This document shows positions 29,101 through 34,072 of a DNA stretch of 34,072 nucleotides, one piece after another (position 1 is the first letter of the stretch; each line of letters opens with the position of its first letter). The stretch is taken from NCBI GenBank assembly GCA_013203115.1, contig JABMQW010000072.1, forward strand, positions 1-34,072. Direction: 5' to 3'. The notes beneath the pieces were generated by a model. That model was not told the origin of the DNA. It ran no database searches and saw only the letters and a program-made list of their open reading frames with translations. The position numbers were made by a program, and so were the translations under genes. Origin of the DNA: Fidelibacterota bacterium (lineage in GTDB: Bacteria; Fidelibacterota; Marinisomatia; Marinisomatales; TCS56).

Positions 29101-32100
29101 CGATTTCTATGAATCTAACGACAATCTTACCGACGCTTTCCCGGTTGTTTCTGGTGTGTTGTATGAAAACATGGCCATCGATCCAGTTGACGATGTTGAC
29201 TATTTCACATTCGAAGCCGATTTCCGTGAAATTATCTCCATCGATATGTATGTATTAGACTATTCACTGCTCGATGGAGCCATTGCAATACTTGATTCTA
29301 ATGGCGTTGAGCTTGAGTATGCTGATGTTGGTTCCCCGTACAGTGGAGGTGACGAATATCTATACGATTTCGATGCACCCTACACTGGAACCTATTACAT
29401 TCTCCTGGGCTATTGGGCTGATGTAAGAGCCTCAACAGGAGCGTATGCTCTGGAACTGACAATCGATCCAGCCCCGCCTGCAGGTGCCGTGGAAGGTACA
29501 GTCACCGACCTGGCAACCACACTGCCAATGATAGGTGTCTCGGTAGAGGTCACCACTATTGATGGTGATTTCATCGCCCTGGACTCCACTGATGCTGACG
29601 GCTATTACCTGGTTGAGTATCTGCCGGAAGGATTTAATGAGATCGGTTTTTATGCTACCGGTTTCCACGCCGCCGGTTTCGGGATCAGTATTGTTGCCGA
29701 CGATACGATTGAACAGAACATTACCCTGGTGCCTGACACCATGACCCAAAGCCTGATATACTATACCGGCTTTGAGACTACTGATGACTCCGGTTCGGTC
29801 GGCGCCCTGGCTGGTGATAACTACTTCGCCGTTGTCGACACTTTCTTTGCACCGATCGACACCGTTCTGCCCGCCGATGGCGACCAGATGCTGGCTTTCC
29901 CGGAACAGGACAGCTTGACCTATCAAAGTAATGATGCCGCTTACTGGATGGCCGGTAGCGCAATTGGTCTGGCCAGTCGCGATGAAGGCTCCCTGCTGTT
30001 GCAGGTCGATGCTTTCATCGATGTTGAAAACAACTGGGACTTCTTCTATCTCGCAGTACTGCTTGATAACGGCTATTTCTATATTGATGAAGACGCTGCA
30101 ATGACCGGTTATTCCGATGGCTGGGTAACGGTTACAGCAGATTTTTCCTGGGTCCTGAATTCAGGTAGTGCTTACTTCGTTCCCATGATCTACTTTGAGG
30201 CTGACGGCTCAGTCGTTTCTGGCTGGGGTGGCGCCTTTGATAACCTCATGGCGATCTACGACGATTTCTACAATGCTCCAGTGGCCGATCTGGAAGTTAC
30301 CCACTATGAAGCGGATGCAACCCTCACCTGGGCCGCACCCGCTACCCGCGGTACGGTCAGCTATGATCTGCAACGAGTAAACTTTGAGAACCCATTCGAA
30401 GTCGACGATAATGAAGGTGTGGCTGTAGCGACTAAAGGTCCGCGACCCAAAGAAAAGGTCACCATGACCTATGAATACTCCAATCCTTCCCGCGACCTTG
30501 TCGGTTACAAAGTATACCGCCAGGATGCCCCGTTCGCGCTGGATGGACCGGCCTTCCTTGATGTAACTACCGATCTGACCTACACCGATGCTACGGTTGT
30601 AGACGGCAATTACTATGACTTCGCAGTCACCACCGTCTATGACGAGGGCGAGAGTAAGGAAACGATTGTTTCCACCAAGATCGGTGCCATCACTCAGGTT
30701 GATCCGTTCGCGGAAGACTTTGAAGGACTCAGTGGTGCTTTACCAACCGGTTGGGAGGCCTTCACAACCCAATCCGATGGTATATCTTGGACGGTCGGTG
30801 ACTCGGCAGCGGCGGATTCGGCTTTTGGTATAGGCGTTTCTTATCCTGTCCCCGGACATACTGACTTTGCCTTTATTGAGGATGGTCGTGGCGACGGAGA
30901 ACCCTTCGAAGCCTTGCTGATTTCACCATTCATCGATGCCAGCAACATGTATTCCGCCGTGGTCAGCTTCTCTGGTTACGAACAGGGCTATGCTGACTTT
31001 GGAAACACCTGGACGCAGTTGATGGTTCGTGTCGACATGAGTGAGTGGCACATCATTACCGATTTCTCCTATGATCATAATGCCGGTTGGGTCGACTACA
31101 TGGGTGATCTTGCTGAAAAGGTTGCAGGTGAAGAATATGTCCAGTTTGCGTTCTATTACTGGCATCAGGGCCTCAACTCCGGTGGCGGTAACGGAATTGC
31201 TGTTGATGACTTCGACCTGTTCGGTATTGCCGGCCCGACTAACCTGACGGCCACCGGTGCCCAAGGACAGATCGAACTAAGCTGGAGTGAACCCACCTCA
31301 CGGACGGCTGCTGCCTTCGATGAGATGCAGTTGAAACTGGTGACCGATGAAGAAATGGAAAACCGGTCAATTGATGGCTTAGCTCCCGAATTGGTAACTA
31401 ATCGCGATGTCTGTTACTCCAACTGGCTGCCCTCCACCTGGTTAACAGCCTTTACTGGTCCGGATTCAGGTTGGAGTGCCCCGACGTTTGTTTCGCTTTA
31501 TGAATTCCCGGTCGGACCGATGACCCTTGAAAAAGCGATTGCTCACGGTTATTACAATACCGGTGATGGGCTAGCCATGCGCGCCTTGATTTCGGTTTGC
31601 ATAGCTGATACGTTGGGTGATTCCTTTGATACCCTGGCAATCGATACACTCGATTTCGTTGTTGATCCAACCTATGCCAACCACTGGGATGCCGAACTGG
31701 ATTTGGTGGGTTTAACTTATGAAGCCACCGATTCCACTTACCTTAAAGTAACCTGGGAACCGTTGGACTATGGTGTAATCACCCTGTGGGGCGATGTTCA
31801 GCTATGGGTCCCTGCTATACGCATGGATGATCCGAACGATGATTATTGGTCAGGCCTGTGCGGCTATGACAGTTCCGGTGTTTTCGAACCGGCCGAACGT
31901 GACTGGTTTATCGAGATCTGCGGTACGCCGACTCCACCAGCTCTGCGTTTCAACGTCTATCGTGACGATCTGCTGTTGAACGCCGAGCCACTGGAGGAAC
32001 TAACCTACATGGATGAAGATGTTATTGTTCTTGAAGAACATGAATACTTCGTCACTGGTTTCGTGCCGATCATTCCTGCTTCCGACAATGCTGGCCTGAT

Positions 32101-32803
32101 GCTGTTCGTTGATACTGACAGTTCCAACCATGCTGCTGCCGCGGCTTTGAATACACCGCCGTCGGCGCCATCCCTGGCAGTACCGCCGGACAACTTCACG
32201 GTTGCAGTTAATAATCTGACCGGTGCCGCCAGTTTTGCCTGGGCTCCATCAGTAGAAACGGATATTGGTCAATCAGTTACTTATGATTTCGAATTGATCC
32301 TCGGTACTTATACCTGGGCCATCAACACTGAAATCACCACTGTATCAATACCCTATGCGGAACTGTATACGGAAATATTCGACAACCAGGGTGTCCAGTC
32401 TCTGACCGGTACCTGGAATGTCTTGGCTACAGATGGCTTGGATGATACACCAGCCGCTAATGGCCCAAGGAATATTACTGTAGATGTTACCGCCGTCGGC
32501 GTGGATGAAGGTCCTGCGATTCCGGATGTGTTCGCCCTGCATCAGAACTATCCGAATCCGTTTAACCCCAACACGACGATTGCTTACGATGTTCCGGAAG
32601 TAAGCCATGTACGGATCGATATCTATAACCTGTTAGGTCAGAAGATTCGCACCCTTATTAACGGTGAACATGCCCCGGCTTACTATCATGCCAGGTGGGA
32701 TGGTACCACCGACGCCGGTGCAATCGTTGCCTCAGGTATGTATATCTACCGCATTGATGCCGGTAAGTTCTCAGCTATACATAAACTGGTAATCATGAAA
32801 TAA
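26129..32803 (+). CDS. Giant multidomain secreted protein with T9SS type A sorting domain
   Basis: A 2224-residue cell-surface or secreted protein of unknown function. In order: signal peptide (1-19, MWRKLTVILVVSCLTFGFA); a MAM/choice-of-anchor-J-like domain starting EDFETWPPTSW (about 80-230); an ASPM/SPD-2/Hydin-like Ig domain (235-332); a beta domain resembling nidogen/propeller edges (343-545); a second Hydin-like domain (548-650); another 'GFEPDGSLPEGW' domain (662-800); a lamin-tail domain (LFFSEFIEGGSYNKAFEIYNG, from 805); a pre-peptidase C-terminal-like domain (FYESNDNLTDAF, 990-1110); a carboxypeptidase-regulatory-like domain (GAVEGTVTD, 1117-1205); more jelly-roll and fibronectin-III-like units; and the sorting domain from about 2131 (FALHQNYPNPFNPNTTIAY...). 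No catalytic domain was recognised. Export by the type IX system is inferred. It is monocistronic, with its own promoter and terminator. Confidence 0.92.
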   Translation: MWRKLTVILVVSCLTFGFALDNQTQVISEDNTEVGLLKAKLESGADLTAQDKIAIEELGLLETTVAAGPYTFSVSRTTYLTEDFETWPPTSWTLDPATGTGAWLQDSGDDYGPGSAQEGTYCAFFNDFDYSSGTTGTMTSPAIDLSSATAPRLAFYYYDSGGSDVVIVKGSTDGTTFTDLHTTPSTVTPWTQTVVDLSAYVGNSTVYIQFYGSSVWGTSNPHIDNFSVEEAPTDPIISVSSDSLGFGMVPPGMAVDLILTITNVGGDTLNITDIASDEAAFTVDVTTGVVEVDSSLDVTVTFTSSTPVRTDFAGTLTITSDAASSPDEVLLGGDAAPTSGGPDTFGYEWANSYDAAGPTYAWIDTTGALNRVIQGDDMRGEVTLPFDFYYYGAWYNNFWLTSNGWAGFGDDPGTSSYINYTIPSTSGVENMVAAFWDDLKTGPSYHGDIYTKVVGTEPNRQFVVIWQDVYRSYSAIDDWVTFEIILEEGTNNITLQYYDVSFGNATYDGGLSATVGIENADGDDGSLYQYLGDPQLVYDGLAIEFVAPPPPVLPVVDLSDDVIDFGGIHLGHPADFVLSVSNVGGADLNVSDVTSSNAVFTVDVTSGVVAVGADLDVTITFDPTAEVADTANLIITSDAASSPDTVVCYGLGLPAIPADYFMTGFEPDGSLPEGWTSENQNAASFRHHSGAYSRYFSAWGSPPQYMMSQRLDLSTGTHNVYFWWNETGLLNDDSCVVEMSVDGGLWTEVGVVGGGDNEAWTFETLSLGTPESDDVFVRWTYHQGTGTNNSYYLDDIAVPPVYVPPMSLFFSEFIEGGSYNKAFEIYNGMGADVDLANYLVLGNYNGNPFNDTLRFPVGTILADGDVYVVANDLADAAIIAVADSIIENPYTTGTSYIASFNGDDVRGLFHIVGTDTTLIDLFGLHDLVDPGSGWDVAGVPAATKDHTLVRKADVIIGNIDWMASAGTNADDSEWIVMPKDHLRALGSHPDIDFYESNDNLTDAFPVVSGVLYENMAIDPVDDVDYFTFEADFREIISIDMYVLDYSLLDGAIAILDSNGVELEYADVGSPYSGGDEYLYDFDAPYTGTYYILLGYWADVRASTGAYALELTIDPAPPAGAVEGTVTDLATTLPMIGVSVEVTTIDGDFIALDSTDADGYYLVEYLPEGFNEIGFYATGFHAAGFGISIVADDTIEQNITLVPDTMTQSLIYYTGFETTDDSGSVGALAGDNYFAVVDTFFAPIDTVLPADGDQMLAFPEQDSLTYQSNDAAYWMAGSAIGLASRDEGSLLLQVDAFIDVENNWDFFYLAVLLDNGYFYIDEDAAMTGYSDGWVTVTADFSWVLNSGSAYFVPMIYFEADGSVVSGWGGAFDNLMAIYDDFYNAPVADLEVTHYEADATLTWAAPATRGTVSYDLQRVNFENPFEVDDNEGVAVATKGPRPKEKVTMTYEYSNPSRDLVGYKVYRQDAPFALDGPAFLDVTTDLTYTDATVVDGNYYDFAVTTVYDEGESKETIVSTKIGAITQVDPFAEDFEGLSGALPTGWEAFTTQSDGISWTVGDSAAADSAFGIGVSYPVPGHTDFAFIEDGRGDGEPFEALLISPFIDASNMYSAVVSFSGYEQGYADFGNTWTQLMVRVDMSEWHIITDFSYDHNAGWVDYMGDLAEKVAGEEYVQFAFYYWHQGLNSGGGNGIAVDDFDLFGIAGPTNLTATGAQGQIELSWSEPTSRTAAAFDEMQLKLVTDEEMENRSIDGLAPELVTNRDVCYSNWLPSTWLTAFTGPDSGWSAPTFVSLYEFPVGPMTLEKAIAHGYYNTGDGLAMRALISVCIADTLGDSFDTLAIDTLDFVVDPTYANHWDAELDLVGLTYEATDSTYLKVTWEPLDYGVITLWGDVQLWVPAIRMDDPNDDYWSGLCGYDSSGVFEPAERDWFIEICGTPTPPALRFNVYRDDLLLNAEPLEELTYMDEDVIVLEEHEYFVTGFVPIIPASDNAGLMLFVDTDSSNHAAAAALNTPPSAPSLAVPPDNFTVAVNNLTGAASFAWAPSVETDIGQSVTYDFELILGTYTWAINTEITTVSIPYAELYTEIFDNQGVQSLTGTWNVLATDGLDDTPAANGPRNITVDVTAVGVDEGPAIPDVFALHQNYPNPFNPNTTIAYDVPEVSHVRIDIYNLLGQKIRTLINGEHAPAYYHARWDGTTDAGAIVASGMYIYRIDAGKFSAIHKLVIMK

Positions 32804-32831
32804 ACACAGCTTAACTAAGCTGGATTCTTGC

Positions 32832-32859
32832 AGAAAGGGGCGCTTTGGCGCCCCTTTCT
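32832..32859 (+). terminator. Rho-independent terminator after the giant protein gene
   Basis: A 12-base perfect stem, AGAAAGGGGCGC and GCGCCCCTTTCT, encloses a TTTG loop 28 bases after the stop codon. The descending arm is T-rich. The symmetrical A/T flanks mean it may also act on the opposite strand. Confidence 0.88.
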
Positions 32860-32893
32860 TATTAGGGGAAAACCGGTTGGTTTTATTAAATTC

Positions 32894-32923
32894 TTGACAC
32901 AAGCAACGATATAGCCGTACAAT
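32894..32923 (+). promoter_or_regulatory. ssb promoter
   Basis: Consensus TTGACA (32894-32899) and TACAAT (32918-32923, five of six) are separated by 18 bases. The -10 lies in an imperfect dyad, CCGTACAATTACACGG, whose left half (GTACnATTnC) resembles the candidate lexA operator. SOS control is therefore possible but weakly supported. Confidence 0.7.
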
Positions 32924-32986
32924 TACACGGAACGATTCTGTATTAATCAGTATCTAATCTGTAAATAAAGTAATAAGGAGAGAATC

Positions 32987-33388
32987 ATGCAAAGAGGAAG
33001 TGTAAATAAAGTCATTCTGGTTGGGCATTTGGGCGGTGTACCCGAAAGCCGCTATACACCATCAGGCAGCGCCGTAACGAATATTACTATGGCTACCAAT
33101 GAGTCATGGCGCAAAAGTGACGGTGAAACCGAAGAGCATACCGAGTGGCATCGTTGTGTATTGTGGGGTAAACTGGCTGAGCGAGCAAAAGAGTTTTTAA
33201 AGAAAGGTCAACAGATTTATTTGGAAGGCCGCCTCAGAACGCGCAATTGGGAAGACAAAGATGGAGTTAAGCGCTATACAACAGAAGTCATTGCCGATAA
33301 TTTTACAATGCTGGGGCGTAAAGGCGTCGAAGACCAGGCTGATAGTAAAACACCGCCGGACAATGATGATGATGATCTACCCTTTTAA
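32987..33388 (+). CDS. ssb: Single-stranded DNA-binding protein
   Basis: SSB coats single-stranded DNA during replication, repair and recombination and recruits partner proteins. The OB fold is clear ([73 protein letters not shown]). The acidic C-terminal tip DDDDLPF is the docking site for partners. At 133 residues the linker is short. The ATG follows an AAGGAG Shine-Dalgarno at 6 bases. The gene is alone, with its own promoter, and is not in the rpsF-ssb-rpsR arrangement found in many bacteria. The 91-bp repeat starts on its stop codon. Confidence 0.97.
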   Translation: MQRGSVNKVILVGHLGGVPESRYTPSGSAVTNITMATNESWRKSDGETEEHTEWHRCVLWGKLAERAKEFLKKGQQIYLEGRLRTRNWEDKDGVKRYTTEVIADNFTMLGRKGVEDQADSKTPPDNDDDDLPF

Positions 33389-33477
33389 TCCGCCTTTGTT
33401 CCGATGAATCGGAGCTACAGCAGACGAGAAGGGTTGGTTAAATTAACCGCTGCTTGCGACGGAACAATGGGTCCAGG
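33387..33477 (+). repeat. 91-bp interspersed hairpin repeat, copy B
   Basis: This copy aligns gap-free with the minus strand of 1949-2039 (73 of 91 identical by hand count). It starts with the last two bases of the ssb TAA stop. It has the perfect inner stem TCCGAT-ga-ATCGGA and outer arms TCCGCC/AGCAGA. A second possible stem, GGTTAA-a-TTAACC, is found only in this copy. It reads in the same direction relative to its upstream gene as copy A. Confidence 0.85.
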
Positions 33478-33708
33478 GCTACCCTGGGGTTCATACCCTT
33501 TGATTTAAATAAAGTCATGGTATCTGAAGCAGGGAGCGGTAATGCTCCCTGCTTTTTTTATATTAATCAGAGAAATCAGTAAAGTGGCACACATCACTCT
33601 AAAAGGTATCGTGTGTCAATTACCCTTTTATTTTAATAATAACAGTGGTATCTTTGCCTGGTTTTTAGTTTGTGCGGTGCAAGCCGCAACACAATTCAAG
33701 GAGCGATA
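33389..33708. other. Intergenic region after ssb
   Basis: The 320-base gap holds the 91-bp repeat copy B, then a strong terminator at 33528-33559. About 140 AT-rich bases follow, in which I see no clear promoter or RNA gene, and finally a Shine-Dalgarno AAGGAG at 33698-33703 for the next gene. Confidence 0.7.
33528..33559 (+). terminator. Rho-independent terminator downstream of ssb
   Basis: A perfect 10-base stem, AGCAGGGAGC and GCTCCCTGCT, encloses a GGTAAT loop and is followed by a run of T. It is the first good terminator after ssb, so the 91-bp repeat would be transcribed as part of the ssb 3' untranslated region. Confidence 0.92.
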
Positions 33709-34072
33709 ATGAAGAGCGTCATTAAAATTTTTTCCAGCCTGGTATTAACAACAACACTGTTTTGCCAGACATTTGTGGCCGATGGACAATTCAATCAGTT
33801 TGTTACCTATTATTTAACATCGGTGGACCTGGAAACGGGCGAAACCGACTTTCAGTTATTTTATTATAACTTAAGTTGTCCGGACTGTCCTACGGATGCC
33901 ACCGGCCGTTATACCACCCCAATTGAGGTATCGATAGACTTCTCGATCTATATCCAGTCACCGGCCCTGGGTCTCGATGAGGAAATTGCCCATCTTTCAA
34001 CCCGGGAACCGTTTTTAATGTATGCTCCAGTCAATCTGGACAACCGTGATTTTAACATCGATGCCTTGGAAA
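33709..34072 (+). CDS. Exported protein of unknown function (partial, cut by window end)
   Basis: An open frame of 121 codons runs off the window and is absent from the ORF track. The ATG is preceded by AAGGAG at five bases. The N-terminus MKSVIKIFSSLVLTTTLFCQTFVADG looks like a signal peptide with possible cleavage near CQTFVADG. The mature part (FNQFVTYYLTSVDLETGETDFQLFYYNLSCPDCP...) has a CPDC pair and beta-rich character but matches no family I recognise. It begins about 150 bases after the terminator, so it is a separate transcription unit. It could be another cell-envelope or secreted protein of the same lineage. Confidence 0.75.
   Translation, partial: MKSVIKIFSSLVLTTTLFCQTFVADGQFNQFVTYYLTSVDLETGETDFQLFYYNLSCPDCPTDATGRYTTPIEVSIDFSIYIQSPALGLDEEIAHLSTREPFLMYAPVNLDNRDFNIDALE

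Noticed and set aside
29432-29926. 164-codon minus-strand frame inside the giant gene
   Set aside because: Antisense shadow of a coding region with multiple recognised domains; no ribosome-binding site or homology.
33389-33708. tRNA or other structured RNA gene after ssb
   Set aside because: The only structures seen are the 91-bp repeat hairpin and the terminator; no cloverleaf or CCA end.

Overview
The window is a replication-origin-proximal stretch of a bacterial chromosome. Conserved genes present are dnaA, dnaN, recF, gyrB, gyrA, rpmH, yidD, yidC, mnmE, mnmG, mfd, lexA and ssb. The 2224-residue secreted protein ends in a type IX secretion (T9SS) sorting domain of the 'HQNYPNPFNPNT' kind. 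This points to the FCB superphylum. Promoters are ordinary TTGACA/TATAAT boxes with Shine-Dalgarno sites, not the Bacteroidota type, so a Marinimicrobia-like or related candidate phylum is my best guess (inference; no database search was possible).

Layout, left to right. (1) 105-1896, + strand: psuG, a hot-dog thioesterase and arfB. (2) 1949-2039: a 91-bp hairpin repeat abutting a DUF192 lipoprotein gene (- strand). (3) 2967-4263, - strand: an HU-like protein and an unusual HU-transmembrane-LysM protein, with their own promoter and a palindrome. (4) 4414-12728, - strand: dnaN-recF-DUF721-gyrB-gyrA-yggS-(PNP-like), with short or overlapping junctions. (5) 12729-13109: an AT-rich gap with DnaA boxes, a candidate second origin element or dnaN control region. 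(6) 13110-23771, - strand: rpmH-yidD-yidC-mnmE-mnmG-mfd followed by two periplasmic parvulin-type chaperone genes, apparently one long transcription unit. Two parS-like sites lie at the mnmE/mnmG gap and inside the first codons of mfd. (7) 23772-23948: the divergent rpmH/dnaA gap with DnaA boxes and an AT-rich run, the most likely oriC. (8) 23949-25936, + strand: dnaA and lexA. (9) 26129-32803: the giant secreted protein with its own promoter and terminator. (10) 32987-33388: ssb, followed at once by the second copy of the 91-bp repeat and a strong terminator. (11) 33709-end: the start of an exported protein cut by the window edge.

The genes cover replication initiation (dnaA, dnaN, DUF721/DciA-like, ssb), topology (gyrA/B), repair and SOS (recF, mfd, lexA), membrane-protein insertion (yidC/D), tRNA modification (mnmE/G) and outer-membrane protein folding (two parvulins). 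The most unusual points are the membrane-spanning HU-LysM protein, the parS pair without visible parAB, the separation and inversion of dnaN-recF-gyrBA relative to dnaA with DnaA boxes at both places, the absence of rnpA between rpmH and yidD, and the inverted pair of 91-bp repeats that start on stop codons. I saw no rRNA, tRNA, CRISPR array, insertion sequence or prophage.
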